Positions 7,980-17,677 of a stretch of 64,000 nucleotides of DNA are shown here, one piece after another. Below the pieces are notes generated by a model. It worked only from the letters and a program-made list of their open reading frames with translations. It ran no database searches and had not been told where the DNA came from. Positions within the stretch are counted from its first letter, which is position 1, and each line of letters begins with the position of its first letter. The stretch is taken from assembly GCF_005765165.1 (NCBI RefSeq), contig NZ_VCIW01000020.1:62001-126000 (forward strand). The letters run 5' to 3'. A program made the translations under genes and the position numbers. This DNA is from Paenibacillus antri. GTDB lineage: Bacteria > Bacillota > Bacilli > Paenibacillales > YIM-B00363.

Positions 7980-9437
7980 TTGATCGATTTCGAGGAAACG
8001 ACGATTCTCGAGATGCAGCGAGGAATGGAGAACGGATCGTTCCGAGCGAAGGAACTGACGCTGTATTACATGGAGAGAATCTCCGAGCTCGATAAGAACG
8101 GTCCGCGGCTCAACGCCGTGCTGGAATGGAATCCCGATGCGCTCGCGATCGCGGAAGCGATGGATCGGGAACGGGAGGTTCGCGGAGCCCGCGGCCCGCT
8201 GCATGGAATTCCGGTCCTGCTTAAGGACAATATCGAAACCGCGGACCGGCTGCACACGAGCGCCGGCGCGATGGCGCTCGCGGACTCGTACGCGGCGAAA
8301 GACGCCTTCGTCGTAAGGCGTCTGCGGCAAGCGGGCGCCATCGTGCTTGGCAAAGCAAATATGAGCGAGATGGCGAAGTTCGTATCGGAATCGATGCCGA
8401 ACGCTTACAGCTCCCGAGGCGGCATCGTGCGCAATCCGTACGGACCGGGCGAGTTCGACGTCGGCGGGTCCAGCTGCGGATCGGCCGTCGCGGTAGCCGC
8501 CAACCTGACGACGGTGTCGCTCGGAACGGAGACGCTCGGCTCGATCATCAATCCCGCAGTGGAAAATTCGATCGTCGGCCTCGATCCCACGATCGGACTC
8601 GTCAGCCGGACCGGCTTGATTCCGCTCGCGCCGACCCACGATACGATCGGACCGATGACGAGAACCGTAGCCGACGCCGCGGTCGTGCTGAGCGCGATCG
8701 CCGGGTTCGACGAGGAGGACGTCTCCACGCGAATGGGCATGGGCCACGCGCTGGACGACTACCTGCCCTGCTTGGACGAAGGGGGACTGCGAGGGGCTCG
8801 CATCGGCATTCCCAAAGACGCCGACTACCCCGATCTCGAGCGGGAGGATCGCCGCCTGCTGGAGCGCGAGCTCGAGACGCTGCGGCGGCTCGGAGCGGAC
8901 CTCGTGGAGATCGACGACCTGAACAAGCTGCAGCGGCAAAAATGGGATGTAACCGTCTTAATGTACGAATTCAAACCGGCGTTCAACCATTACCTCAGTC
9001 TGCTCGGCCCCCACGTTCCGATCCACTCCCTTAAGGACTTGATCGCGTACAACCGGCTCCATAATCCCGGCGTCGCGTTGTACGGTCAGCAGCTGCTGTT
9101 GGCCGCGGAGCGGACGAGCGGCACGCTGACGGAGGCGGAGTATATTCGGGCCAAGCTGCGCGACCTGCGCCTCTCTCAGCGCGAAGGGATCGACGCCTTC
9201 ATCGACCGGTACCGGTTGGACGCGATTCTCTCCCCCGGTCATACGGGCGTCGCCGCTCCGGCGAAGGCGGGATATCCGTCCATCACCGTGCCCGCCGGAT
9301 ACCACGATTCCGGCAAGCCGTTCGGGCTGACGTGGACGAGCGGAGCGTTTACCGAACCGAAATTATTGTCGTTCGCATACGCTTACGAACAAGCGACGAA
9401 GCATCGGAAATCGCCGGCGTTCAATATCAAAGGATAG
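7980..9437 (+). CDS. amidase-signature family hydrolase
   Basis: A 485-residue amidase with the Ser-cisSer-Lys triad: Lys82 (VLLKDNIET), the cis-Ser around 164-165 (GGSSCGSAVAV) and nucleophile Ser188 (GTETLGSII). These enzymes hydrolyse carboxamides; the substrate here is unknown. I choose a TTG start because GAGGAGG lies seven bases upstream and homology begins there. The open frame runs about 48 codons further upstream but has no family resemblance. It lacks the neighbours of GatCAB, so it is not the tRNA amidotransferase. A terminator follows. Confidence 0.88.
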   Translation: MIDFEETTILEMQRGMENGSFRAKELTLYYMERISELDKNGPRLNAVLEWNPDALAIAEAMDREREVRGARGPLHGIPVLLKDNIETADRLHTSAGAMALADSYAAKDAFVVRRLRQAGAIVLGKANMSEMAKFVSESMPNAYSSRGGIVRNPYGPGEFDVGGSSCGSAVAVAANLTTVSLGTETLGSIINPAVENSIVGLDPTIGLVSRTGLIPLAPTHDTIGPMTRTVADAAVVLSAIAGFDEEDVSTRMGMGHALDDYLPCLDEGGLRGARIGIPKDADYPDLEREDRRLLERELETLRRLGADLVEIDDLNKLQRQKWDVTVLMYEFKPAFNHYLSLLGPHVPIHSLKDLIAYNRLHNPGVALYGQQLLLAAERTSGTLTEAEYIRAKLRDLRLSQREGIDAFIDRYRLDAILSPGHTGVAAPAKAGYPSITVPAGYHDSGKPFGLTWTSGAFTEPKLLSFAYAYEQATKHRKSPAFNIKG

Positions 9438-9448
9438 GTACAACGACG

Positions 9449-9482
9449 ACAGGGGCGACTCCTCGACGAGGAGCGCCCCTGT
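9449..9482. terminator. Hairpin between amidase and ABC-ATPase genes
   Basis: A long GC-rich hairpin (ACAGGGGCG...CGCCCCTGT, then CTCCTCG/CGAGGAG) lies between two convergent genes. The T-tract is weak (CCATTTT), so termination is likely but not certain. Confidence 0.7.
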
Positions 9483-9495
9483 GCCATTTTCCAAA

Positions 9496-10224
9496 CTATA
9501 ACAACTTATTGCGCTCCGCCGCCGTCAGCCGACGAGCCCGAATATCGAGCGCGACGCGCCCGTCCGCGATGCCGACGATGCGGGAGGCGTACTTCTCGGC
9601 CATCTCGATGTTCTGCAGCGCGCAGACGACGGTCACGGTCTCGCGGCGGTACAGCTCCTTGAAGCTCTCCATGATCTTCTCCGCGTTAATCGGATCGAGG
9701 CCTACGACGGGATCGTCCGCGACGATCAGCTTCGCCCCTTGCGACAGCGCCCGCGCGATCAACACGCGCTGCTTCTCCCCGCCGCTCAGCTTCTCAACCT
9801 TCTGGAGCGCCTTATCGAGCAGACCGACCTGCTCGAGATAGTCCATCGCGCGAACATGCTCCTCCTCGGACGGCTTGCCTCCGATCAGCTGCCGCCAAAA
9901 GGAAAACTGACGGAAGCGCCCCGTCACCACGTTGCGGAACGCCGTCCGGCGCCCGTTCAGCTGATCCGTCGAGCCGATCACCGACCAATCCTTGCTGGCT
10001 TCCCACCGCGTCCACCAGTTGCTCTGCGTCAGGTTGACCCCGTTCATCACGACGTCTCCCCCGTCCGGACGTTCCTTGCCGACCATGCACCGAAGAAGCG
10101 TGCTCTTCCCGCTGCCGCTGCCGCCGATGATCGCGACGAAATCGCCGCGGTTCACCTCCAGATCGACTCCCTTCAACACCGGCGTGTCGCCGTAGCTTTT
10201 GACCAAGTTGTTCACGATGAGCAT
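9496..10224 (-). CDS. orphan PhnC-like ABC ATPase with degenerate catalytic residues
   Basis: A 242-residue ABC ATPase closest in layout to phosphonate importer ATPases. The Walker A loop is intact (GGSGSGKST, 34-42), as is the signature LSGGEKQRV (146-154). Three catalytic elements are altered. Walker B LIVAD is followed by Asp171 where the general base is normally Glu. The H-loop histidine aligns with Gln204 (CALQNIEMA). The Q-loop glutamine is not recognisable in WSVIGSTDQLN. No permease or binding protein lies nearby. It probably binds ATP but hydrolyses it slowly, and may have a regulatory role. That is inference. Confidence 0.85.
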   Translation of the reverse strand: MLIVNNLVKSYGDTPVLKGVDLEVNRGDFVAIIGGSGSGKSTLLRCMVGKERPDGGDVVMNGVNLTQSNWWTRWEASKDWSVIGSTDQLNGRRTAFRNVVTGRFRQFSFWRQLIGGKPSEEEHVRAMDYLEQVGLLDKALQKVEKLSGGEKQRVLIARALSQGAKLIVADDPVVGLDPINAEKIMESFKELYRRETVTVVCALQNIEMAEKYASRIVGIADGRVALDIRARRLTAAERNKLL

Positions 10225-10374
10225 AAGATGACTCCTTGTCCGTAATCGTAATGTCTCGTCGTTCGTAAGTAATGCGCTTTCTTAGATTATACCTCAATTC
10301 GGGACGAGCCGCGCACATAATTCCGGCCGGGGTCGAACATTTTATAGTAAGAATAGGAAGAGGAGGGAATTCGC

Positions 10375-10659
10375 ATGTACGAAAAGGGCGACGAAACGCT
10401 CATCCAACGCTTGAAACGGTATTACGAAGACTACCGACTGTCGGAGGATCCCGACGCGAGCTTCCGCGACGCCTGCGCGGCGTTATCGCTGTCGGTCATC
10501 GACACCGTGGGCGAGCTCGCGGACCGCGACGACTGCTCCGCGATTCGCAACGTGCTGCGGGAATACCGGGAAATCCGGTCCTCGATCGGCGGCAGCAACG
10601 ACTCCGTGAAGGAACGGCTCGAGCGGGAGCTGCGCGAGCGCGCCTCGCAGCCGGTATAA
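10375..10659 (+). CDS. small hypothetical protein
   Basis: A 94-residue charged, helical, soluble protein (starts MYEKGDETLIQRLKRYYEDY) with no signal peptide or membrane segment. The ribosome-binding site GAGGAGGG is strong, so translation is credible. I do not recognise the family. It lies about 90 bp upstream of the VOC-protein gene on the same strand and may share its transcript. Confidence 0.7.
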   Translation: MYEKGDETLIQRLKRYYEDYRLSEDPDASFRDACAALSLSVIDTVGELADRDDCSAIRNVLREYREIRSSIGGSNDSVKERLERELRERASQPV

Positions 10660-10751
10660 GGAGAGGACGGATACGGGCGTCCGGACGACCATTGACAGTT
10701 CGTGGAAGGTTGCCTATGATGGTATCATTTCTCATACCTCGGGAGGGTACT

Positions 10752-11138
10752 ATGGCAAGCAATCGCATGGATCATGTCGGCATCATGGTAACGAATATGG
10801 ACGCTTCGATTCGGTTTTACACGGAGGTCGTCGGTCTACGATTGAAGGACCGGTTGACGCATACGAACGGCGTCATCGAACTTGCCTTCCTCGGCTACGG
10901 CCGCGAGGGCGAAACCGAGCTCGAGCTCATTCAAGGCTACAACGACAAGCTGCCCGCCGAAGGCAAAGTGCATCACGCCGCGTTCGCCGTAGACGACGTC
11001 GAAGCGGAATTCGGCCGGCTTCAAGCGTCCGAGGTTCGGCTGATCGATACCGAAATCACGACGCTGCCGAACGGATACCGGTATTTCTTCTTCTACGGAC
11101 CGGACGGCGAGTGGATCGAGTTTTTCCAACGCAGCTAA
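10752..11138 (+). CDS. VOC-family (glyoxalase/dioxygenase fold) protein
   Basis: A 128-residue single-module VOC protein. Metal-ligand positions of the fold are visible: His in MDHVGIMVTNMDASIRFY, Glu in GETELELI, His in VHHAAFAVDDV and Glu in GPDGEWIEFFQ. It is probably a lyase or isomerase acting on a small metabolite; the substrate is unknown. The ATG is chosen because GGGAGGG lies six bases before it, although an in-frame ATG exists 36 bases upstream. A terminator hairpin follows. Confidence 0.87.
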   Translation: MASNRMDHVGIMVTNMDASIRFYTEVVGLRLKDRLTHTNGVIELAFLGYGREGETELELIQGYNDKLPAEGKVHHAAFAVDDVEAEFGRLQASEVRLIDTEITTLPNGYRYFFFYGPDGEWIEFFQRS

Positions 11139-11157
11139 AACGTAAATTGAGGCGGAG

Positions 11158-11190
11158 AGGAGCGGGAATCGGTTTCCCGCTCCTTTCTTA
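11158..11190. terminator. Terminator between VOC and GNAT genes
   Basis: An 11-bp stem (AGGAGCGGGAA / TTTCCCGCTCCT) is followed by TTTCTT. It lies between convergent genes. Confidence 0.8.
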
Positions 11191-11226
11191 CCTGATTTCA
11201 TTTGCTCAGGCGAACCTGTCGCTCGA

Positions 11227-11775
11227 TTACCCCTTCTCTAACGCAAACCATTCCTTGGCTAAAATGGAATATTGATAAGAATCATGCCACTTCCCTTTTG
11301 CAAAGAGATGCTCGCGCAAATGCCCTTCATAGGTCATACCGATTTTTTTCATCACGCTTGCGGATCCTACATTTTCCGGCCTGCAGGTAGCATACATTCG
11401 GTGCAACCCCAAATCGGAAAAGCCGAAGCGCAATATTTCGCGCGCGGCTTCGCTCGCGAATCCCTTACGCCAATATTGCGGATTCAAACAATACCCTATC
11501 TCCCCCACCCCAACGGCCTCCACATGAAGACCCACTCCGCCGATCAGTTCTCCGCCGGAGGAAAGCGTAACGGCTAACTCGTAGTCTTTACGCGGGGTTT
11601 GATTTTGCATTTCGAACGTCCGTTCGATGAACGACTGCGTTTCGGCTTCCGTATTCGGCCCCCAGATCATATGGGTCGCGACCAATGAGCTAGAGGCATA
11701 GGCATGAACCTCCTTCCAGTCATCGAAAACAAAATCCCTAATCGTTAATCGTTCCGTTATCAGTTTCATTACCAT
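11227..11775 (-). CDS. GNAT N-acetyltransferase, RimJ/RimL type
   Basis: A 182-residue GNAT enzyme beginning MKLITERLTIRDFVFDDW after a two-residue extension, typical of ribosomal-protein or small-amine acetyltransferases. The acetyl-CoA loop is represented by LNPQYWRKGFASEAAREILR, and CRPENVGSASVMKKIGM is the C-terminal motif. The gene is noticeably lower in GC than those to its left and marks the start of an AT-richer segment reaching to about 14.07 kb. The substrate is unknown. Confidence 0.88.
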   Translation of the reverse strand: MVMKLITERLTIRDFVFDDWKEVHAYASSSLVATHMIWGPNTEAETQSFIERTFEMQNQTPRKDYELAVTLSSGGELIGGVGLHVEAVGVGEIGYCLNPQYWRKGFASEAAREILRFGFSDLGLHRMYATCRPENVGSASVMKKIGMTYEGHLREHLFAKGKWHDSYQYSILAKEWFALEKG

Positions 11776-11852
11776 GCCTCCCCCGCGAAGATCCGATTAA
11801 TGCCGTTCGAATGATCTTACAGAACCCAGTTATTGGATTATACTCGATGTGT

Positions 11853-12101
11853 TTAACAATTCATAGGGTATTGCTTGATTGCTTCTGAGACAAACATACT
11901 TGCATAAGAGTCCCAGTCTGTTTCATCTGTGTTTATCTCTAGAGTCGGAATTTGCGATTGTGTTGCACATATGCGAAGGTTCTCCTGGTCCGCTAAGAAC
12001 TTTTGACATGCCTCCGTTACCGTGGAGTGGCTTTTCGTCGCCTATGATTTCCAAGCTTCGACATGGCCATTTAATAGCCGAATATGCGAATCCTTATCCA
12101 T
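11853..12101 (-). pseudogene. Remnant of a coding gene (possible P-loop kinase C-terminus) with in-frame stop
   Basis: Reading the minus strand from an ATG gives 83 codons of natural-looking protein (MDKDSHIRLLNGHVEAWKS, then a TAG at 12042-12044, then ACQKFLADQENLRICATQSQ and ASMFVSEAIKQYPMNC) in one frame. The composition and the closing helix resemble the C-terminal end of a small P-loop kinase, but that is only an impression. No frame extends upstream. I read this as a decayed fragment. Confidence 0.5.
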
Positions 12102-12263
12102 CGCTCTTAAGACTAACCTTCCGATAGTTCCTCGTTAATCCAAGTGAAGTTTGTGTTTTCCCTCCATCTTTTCCTTCTAGATTTGAGCCACGGAAACTTT
12201 TAGACTTATTGCGCGTTTAGTAAATATCACCATAAATTGCTATTGGGCAGGAGGAGAAATGAT

Positions 12264-13754
12264 TTGAAGCGGTGGATTGCAAGATTGTTATTCGCGGTTT
12301 TCCTAACAGTACCATTCGTCTGTACACCTGTTGCGGATGCATCCAACATCAGTTCATTCGGAACCTCTCATTTAATCAAACCGGACGGGTCCTATTGGAT
12401 GTGGGGGGATCGCAGGACCGTACCTACGCAGCTCGTCGAACTATCTGACGTGAAGAAAGCCGTGCAGGATTATGTCGTCACTGAAGAAGGGAAAGTATAC
12501 TTAGTTTCAAAGCAATTCTACTCCTTAGAGTATGAAGTGTACCCGGTCAAGGCATTGCATCACCTGGAAGAAGTGTATTACGGCTATGGCAGATCGCTGT
12601 TCCTGGATCGGGAAGGGAAGGTTTATGCGGCTCCGAAGGAGCCAGAGCAAGATCTCTCTATTCCCGATCGGTTAGACCGTATTCAGCCCATGGCCGCTAT
12701 GGATGACGTCAAGGATATTGGCGGCTACGTTGTTGAGAGTCATCGGCACCCGTGGGTCTATCAACCGATGTGGCTGTTTCTAAAGAATGACGGGACCGTG
12801 TGGAGAGGACAGGCGGACGCAGATGCTTGGGAACGAGTCCCTCTACTAGATGGCACGGTTGACATCGATCGCAATCTTGCATTAAAGGAAGACGGGAGCG
12901 TCTGGACGCTGCCTACCGCTTGGTCGGAAGATGGCCCCGGCGAACCTGAACAGGTCGCAGCGTTGCAAGGGATCGAATCCATCCATACGAACGGGAGATC
13001 TAGCGTGGCTGTCGACAATCAAGGCCAGGTGTGGTTTTGGGGAGCGACCGTCACCGGGTTCTCGGACGGCACCACCCCTCACGATCATAAGACACCGATT
13101 TTGCTCGAACAGATCGATCTAGCGACCCATGCCTATGTCGTCGATCGCTCGCTTATCGTTCATACTCTTGACGACCGCGTCCTCGAGGCTTCGATCAACG
13201 TGGAGAAGTTGGACGGTTCTCTGAGCTTCCGTCTGCTTGCCTCTAACATCCAACATCTGGAGGCTGCATGGTCCCACATCATCATGCAGCAGGAGGATGG
13301 GACGTTATTCGGTTGGGGGGCAAACGACCGCGCTCAGCTCGGAACCGGGAATTATGAATCCGCCTTCGAAAGACCCGTTGCGTTACAACGACCGATCAGC
13401 TTACGCCTCAATGAGAAACCGGTACAATTAGCCAACGGCATTATGTTGCAAGGAGGTCAAGCCTTCATCCCGCTTCGTTCCGTCTTCGAACAGTTGGGTG
13501 CAACGATATCTTGGGACCATCCGACGCAGACGGTGACGATCCAACGAACCGGAATGGACCATCCGGACTTAATGATCGAAATTCATTATGCCAACGGGGA
13601 AGTATTGCTCAATGGCCAATTGGTTGAATTGGAAAACGAACCGTTCATTATTAACGGAAGCGCGTACTTGCCCCTTCGATTCATCAGCGAGACGCTCGGC
13701 GCACAGGTTGACTGGAACCAACCGGAGGAAAGCATTCATATCATTGCAGAGTAA
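12264..13754 (+). CDS. secreted RCC1-like repeat protein with C-terminal stalk (Cu-amine-oxidase N) domains
   Basis: A 496-residue exported protein. A signal peptide (MKRWIARLLFAVFLTVPF...) is followed by RCC1-type propeller repeats (GTSHLIKPDGSYWMWGD and TLFGWGANDRAQLGTGN are clear blades). Two copper-amine-oxidase N-terminal 'stalk' modules follow (FIPLRSVFEQLGATISWD; YLPLRFISETLGAQVDWN). Stalk domains are common in Paenibacillus cell-surface proteins. I prefer the TTG at 12264 because AGGAGGAGA lies just upstream. The gene is lower in GC than the window average and sits between two decayed fragments. Confidence 0.85.
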   Translation: MKRWIARLLFAVFLTVPFVCTPVADASNISSFGTSHLIKPDGSYWMWGDRRTVPTQLVELSDVKKAVQDYVVTEEGKVYLVSKQFYSLEYEVYPVKALHHLEEVYYGYGRSLFLDREGKVYAAPKEPEQDLSIPDRLDRIQPMAAMDDVKDIGGYVVESHRHPWVYQPMWLFLKNDGTVWRGQADADAWERVPLLDGTVDIDRNLALKEDGSVWTLPTAWSEDGPGEPEQVAALQGIESIHTNGRSSVAVDNQGQVWFWGATVTGFSDGTTPHDHKTPILLEQIDLATHAYVVDRSLIVHTLDDRVLEASINVEKLDGSLSFRLLASNIQHLEAAWSHIIMQQEDGTLFGWGANDRAQLGTGNYESAFERPVALQRPISLRLNEKPVQLANGIMLQGGQAFIPLRSVFEQLGATISWDHPTQTVTIQRTGMDHPDLMIEIHYANGEVLLNGQLVELENEPFIINGSAYLPLRFISETLGAQVDWNQPEESIHIIAE

Positions 13755-13874
13755 CCCGATAACACCGGCGGAGCGATGGACAAATCCCATGCTCCGCCCC
13801 CTTCAACGGGAAAAGGCTGTCGATCGGGGGTCTGTCCGGCTGCCGCAGCTCACTTCTGGCATTAAGGGACTGAG

Positions 13875-14066
13875 CTAACCGAGACGATAGTACCCTCGTC
13901 TTTCGTAAAACTTGTGAACATTCACTCGACTGGGGTGAGATAGCAGTTTCATTCCGAAATATCCATTGTTGCGGCCCCATTCTCCAGAAAACTTATCAAC
14001 CAATTCCCTATGCCCTGATTTCTATGACTTTCCTTAACCACGACGACGGCGACCGGGCTGCGATGC
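13875..14066 (-). pseudogene. GNAT acetyltransferase remnant, 5'-truncated and frameshifted
   Basis: One minus frame reads RSPVAVVVVKESHRNQGIGN, with the typical GNAT acetyl-CoA loop, and stops at 13949. The next frame then reads MKLLSHPSRVNVHKFYERRG and ends YYRLG, the usual GNAT C-terminal helix and strand. A frameshift therefore separates the two halves. The 5' half of the gene is missing: the remnant runs directly into the stop of the phosphotriesterase-family gene. Confidence 0.65.
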
Positions 14067-15041
14067 TCATGGCTTGAACGCGAACGCCTCGGCGGGATTG
14101 TCGACCATCCATCGCCGAATCGCTTCGTCAGAGGCGCCGAACCGCGCAAGCAGCGGGAGAAACGTCTCGATCAAATACGTCCAGCCGATAGCTCCGCCGT
14201 AATGCTTCAGCCTGGCGCGCGTCGTGTCGAGACCGAGCAGGATGCGATTCTCCAGCCCCCACTCAAGCAGCTGCAAAAGCAAACGAGCTTCATCCTCGTC
14301 CGAGTGATACTTGAAACGGCCGATCGTGTCGTACTCGAGGTACACGCCGAGCTTCGCAAGCTCTCGATGCGTCTCCGGCCGCGCCGTCGTCCGGTCGAGA
14401 TGGCATAACACGACGTTGTCCGGCCGCACGCCGCGCTCCAAATAATAATAGGCGAGCCAGATCGCTTCCTCGTGCGTCTCGGTGTGGCAGACGATCGGCG
14501 CGCCCGTCGCGATCGACGCGGCCGCGGCGGCTGCGAACCAACGCTTGTCCGGATCCGCCATCCGGTCGCGGTCGACCGCCGTCTTGATGACCCCGGCTCG
14601 CGCTTCCAGGAATGCCGCCGCAAGCTCGGCCGCGTCGGTCCCCTCGTACATCCCGACCGCGACCTCGTGGACGAAGACGTCCCGCAGCCGCTCCTCCGAA
14701 TACGTCCGTACCCAATGAGCGTCCGGATAAAACGCGAGCTTATGAAACCCCGTCGACGCGACGAGATGCACATCCGTCTCCATTGACGCGGCGACGAGCG
14801 CTCGCTCCATCCGCCCGCAGCCGAGCGGCTGGCAGTCGATCATCGCCCGGCCGCCCGCCGCGCGAAAATCCCGCAGCTCGGCGACCGTCGCCGCGTAATC
14901 GTCGATGCGCAGCGCGGGGTTCAACGTCGCGGGATGACCGTCCGCTAAGAACGCGTGCTCATGGCTGTGGCAGAAGCCGAGCGCCGCCTTCGGAATGTCC
15001 CCCCGCACCGTCCGGACGAAGCCGCCTGCCCCGCCCGTCAC
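14067..15041 (-). CDS. phosphotriesterase-family metal hydrolase (probable lactonase)
   Basis: A 324-residue TIM-barrel protein with the binuclear metal site of the phosphotriesterase family: HSH near residue 25, the carbamylated lysine in GVIKTAV, His in CHTETH and VLCHLDR, and Asp in LLGLDTTR. Family members include sugar lactonases, which suits the surrounding sugar genes. The GTG start overlaps the stop of the fucose-isomerase gene (GTGA), indicating translational coupling. The visible ribosome-binding site is weak, consistent with coupling. It is the last gene of the nine-gene operon. Confidence 0.85.
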   Translation of the reverse strand: MTGGAGGFVRTVRGDIPKAALGFCHSHEHAFLADGHPATLNPALRIDDYAATVAELRDFRAAGGRAMIDCQPLGCGRMERALVAASMETDVHLVASTGFHKLAFYPDAHWVRTYSEERLRDVFVHEVAVGMYEGTDAAELAAAFLEARAGVIKTAVDRDRMADPDKRWFAAAAAASIATGAPIVCHTETHEEAIWLAYYYLERGVRPDNVVLCHLDRTTARPETHRELAKLGVYLEYDTIGRFKYHSDEDEARLLLQLLEWGLENRILLGLDTTRARLKHYGGAIGWTYLIETFLPLLARFGASDEAIRRWMVDNPAEAFAFKP

Positions 15042-16810
15042 TTGTACAGCGGACCGTACGCCGCGCAGGCGCGGTAGTCGGCGCCCTCCGGATCCTTCGT
15101 GCCGAACGCGCTCCAAGCGCTCGGACGGAGCACGCGCGACCGCGGCACGTTATGCATGTTGACCGGAATGCGGAGCATCGACGCGAGGGTGATCAGCTCG
15201 CCGCCGATATGTCCGTAGCTGATCGCGCAATGGTTGGAGCCCCAGTTTTCCATCACGTCGTAGACGTCGGAAAATACCGGATCGCCCGGCACGAGGTTCG
15301 GCGCGAACCACGTCGTCGGCCATGTCGGCGTCGTGCGCAAATCGAGCTTGTCGTGCACATGCGCCGGTAGCTCGACGGTGACGCCCTCGGCGATCTGCAG
15401 CACCGGGCCGAGCCCTTCGACGAGATTGATGCGGCTCATCGTGACCGGCATGCCGCCCTTCGTCAGGAAATCGGTCGAGTATCCGCCGCCGGCGAATTGA
15501 TCCATATACGTCGGGCGCCAGGACGTCGCCTTCAGACACGCGTCGACCTCATCCGGCGTAATGTCCCAGAACGGCTTCATCGCCGGCCGGCCGTCGACCG
15601 TCTGCTCGCCGGTGCCGTCCAGCGCCGCCGGACCGGAATTGATCAGGTGCAGGATGCCGTTCGCGGCGTCTCCTTGCAGCGTCTCCCCGGTCACGCGCTT
15701 CACCGCTTCCGGGCTCCAATACGCGCGGACGTCGGCGAAAATTTGCGCCGTGTGCGAGATCAAGTGGTTGAACAGCATGGTGACCGCGTTCAGGTTGTCG
15801 TTTTCCGTAGCTACGATGTAGGGCGGCCGCGTGCCGTTCCAATCGAACGACGAGTTCAGAATCGCCTCGAGGAAGTCGGCGCTGGGGAAGTGATCCGTCC
15901 ACTCGCGCTGGCCTTGGAAGCCCGCCGCGATCGCATGGTACCCGTACGCTTCTTCTTCGTAGCCCATCTCCGCCAGCTTCGGGTTGCCGACCATCAAGTC
16001 CCGTACGATCAGCGCCATCTTGACGACGGTTTCCCAATTCCGGTCTTTGGCGTCCCGCGCGATCTGCAGCTCCGCCGGATTCGGATCCTCGCCCTCGGCG
16101 CAGTTATCCTTCACCCACCGCAGCGCGCGCTCGTATTCCGCCGGATCGTAGATCCCGTTATCGATGCGCCGCGTCACCTCGGTCATGTCGACGTAAGCGT
16201 TCTTCATGCCGAGGTACCGCTGATAGAACGAATCGTCGACGATGCAGCCCGCGATGCCCATCGAGACGGAGCCGATCGACAAATACGCCTTATCGCGCAG
16301 CGTCGCGACGGCCAAACCCGCCTTCGCGAACTGCAGCAGCTTCGCGCGGACGTCCTCCGGAACGCTGTCGTCGTCCATGTCCTGCACTTCGCGGCCGTAA
16401 ATTTTGAAGGCGGGCAAGCCTTTCTGGTTATGCGCGGCATGCAGCGCGGCGAGATAGACGGCGCCCGGCCGCTCCGTGCCGTTGAAGCCCCAGATCGCGT
16501 GAGGCCATTCCGCGTTCATCTCCATCGTCTCGAGCGGGTAACACCAGCCCGACGCGACCGTGACGACGAGGCCGACGCCCTCGCGGCGGAACTTCTCCGT
16601 CGCCCGCGCCGCCTCCGGCATACCGGAGATGCAATCGTCCGCAAGAACGCAGACGACCGGCTCTCCGTTCGGATAGCGCAGGTTCGCGCTCAGGAACGAA
16701 GCGACCTCGTTCGCGAGGCCCAGCGTCACGTGGCGGGTCGCCGCCTTGACGAGCTTGCGTCGGTCGATGATCGGGCGGATGCCGATTTTCGGATACGTCG
16801 TATGCGTCAT
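15038..16810 (-). CDS. fucI: L-fucose isomerase (also D-arabinose isomerase)
   Basis: A 590-residue protein that is collinear with Escherichia coli FucI along its whole length ([43 protein letters not shown]). The Mn ligands are present: Glu in VATENDNLN, Asp in [12 protein letters not shown] and His in PVNMHNV, at the expected spacing. It converts an aldose such as L-fucose to the ketose in the cytoplasm. No fuculose-phosphate aldolase or fucose permease lies nearby, so the true substrate in this operon may be another 6-deoxy- or pento-sugar. Confidence 0.93.
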   Translation of the reverse strand: MTHTTYPKIGIRPIIDRRKLVKAATRHVTLGLANEVASFLSANLRYPNGEPVVCVLADDCISGMPEAARATEKFRREGVGLVVTVASGWCYPLETMEMNAEWPHAIWGFNGTERPGAVYLAALHAAHNQKGLPAFKIYGREVQDMDDDSVPEDVRAKLLQFAKAGLAVATLRDKAYLSIGSVSMGIAGCIVDDSFYQRYLGMKNAYVDMTEVTRRIDNGIYDPAEYERALRWVKDNCAEGEDPNPAELQIARDAKDRNWETVVKMALIVRDLMVGNPKLAEMGYEEEAYGYHAIAAGFQGQREWTDHFPSADFLEAILNSSFDWNGTRPPYIVATENDNLNAVTMLFNHLISHTAQIFADVRAYWSPEAVKRVTGETLQGDAANGILHLINSGPAALDGTGEQTVDGRPAMKPFWDITPDEVDACLKATSWRPTYMDQFAGGGYSTDFLTKGGMPVTMSRINLVEGLGPVLQIAEGVTVELPAHVHDKLDLRTTPTWPTTWFAPNLVPGDPVFSDVYDVMENWGSNHCAISYGHIGGELITLASMLRIPVNMHNVPRSRVLRPSAWSAFGTKDPEGADYRACAAYGPLYK

Positions 16811-16828
16811 GTGCTTCGTTCCCCTCTC

Positions 16829-17677
16829 TTATTCCAGGCCGTATTGAGCCATCTTGCCCTTGATGAACGCGACGCCTTCGCGAACGAGCGCGTCGCCGTT
16901 CGGCGCCAGCTGCCGCCATACCCACGTATTCATATTGTCGGTCACGTCGACGAACGATTCGAGCGCCGCATAGCCGTCATACTTCAATTCGCCGAGCGCC
17001 CGGAAGATGCCGTCCCAATCGACGAGGCCGGTGCCGGGGATGCCGCGGTCGTTTTCGCAAAGATGGTAATGAATGAGATCCTCGCCCGCGCGCTTCGTCG
17101 CCTCGTAGAAGCTCTTCTCCTCGATGTTCATATGGTACGTGTCGAGATGCACCCGGATGTTCGGCTCGCCGATCATCTCCTTGAGACGCAGCGCCTGCTC
17201 GCACGTGTTGACGAGATACGACTCGTACCGGTTTACCGGCTCGAGTCCGATCGTGACGCCGACGCGCTGCGCGTACCGCGCCGCTTCCCGCAGCGCCTCC
17301 GCCGCCCACGCCCACTCTTCCTCGGTCGGCCGCGACTTGGCCGCTTTCACATGCTGCGAGTAGACGACGCCCGAGAAGCTGGTCGCCCCGATGGCGTGCG
17401 TCGCGTCTACGCAATCCTTAAGGTACTGCAGCCCCTTCGCCCGGATGGCCGCGTCCCCGCTCGTAATGTCCGTGTCGCCGAGCAGAACGGTCGACGTGAC
17501 CGCTTCGAGACCGACGGCGTCGAGCCGGGCCTTCACCGCCGCCGCATCGAACGTGTCGAGCGTCATGAGCGGAATTTCGATGAAATCGAGGCCGAGCCCC
17601 TTCACGCGGTCGATCAGGTCCAGCGTGTCGTTCGTCCATTGCGAGCACCAAGCGTACGCATGTATCCCAAGCTTCAT
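16829..17677 (-). CDS. sugar epimerase/isomerase, D-tagatose (allulose) 3-epimerase-like TIM barrel
   Basis: A 282-residue TIM barrel of the sugar-phosphate isomerase/epimerase family. The metal and acid-base residues match ketose 3-epimerases: Glu in GLEPVNRYE, Asp in HLDTYHMNIEE, His in HYHLCENDRG and Glu in ALESF. It probably epimerises a ketose or keto-inositol at C3. Its ATG overlaps the stop of the dehydrogenase gene upstream (ATGA), and it lies 18 bp before the isomerase gene. Confidence 0.88.
   Translation of the reverse strand: MKLGIHAYAWCSQWTNDTLDLIDRVKGLGLDFIEIPLMTLDTFDAAAVKARLDAVGLEAVTSTVLLGDTDITSGDAAIRAKGLQYLKDCVDATHAIGATSFSGVVYSQHVKAAKSRPTEEEWAWAAEALREAARYAQRVGVTIGLEPVNRYESYLVNTCEQALRLKEMIGEPNIRVHLDTYHMNIEEKSFYEATKRAGEDLIHYHLCENDRGIPGTGLVDWDGIFRALGELKYDGYAALESFVDVTDNMNTWVWRQLAPNGDALVREGVAFIKGKMAQYGLE

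Noticed and set aside
9496-10224. Component of a phosphonate import operon
   Set aside because: No permease, binding protein or phn catabolic gene is near, and catalytic residues are degenerate.
11879-12127. A plus-strand 82-codon open frame in the low-GC gap
   Set aside because: No ribosome-binding site and unnatural composition; the minus strand of the same stretch carries the more convincing gene remnant.
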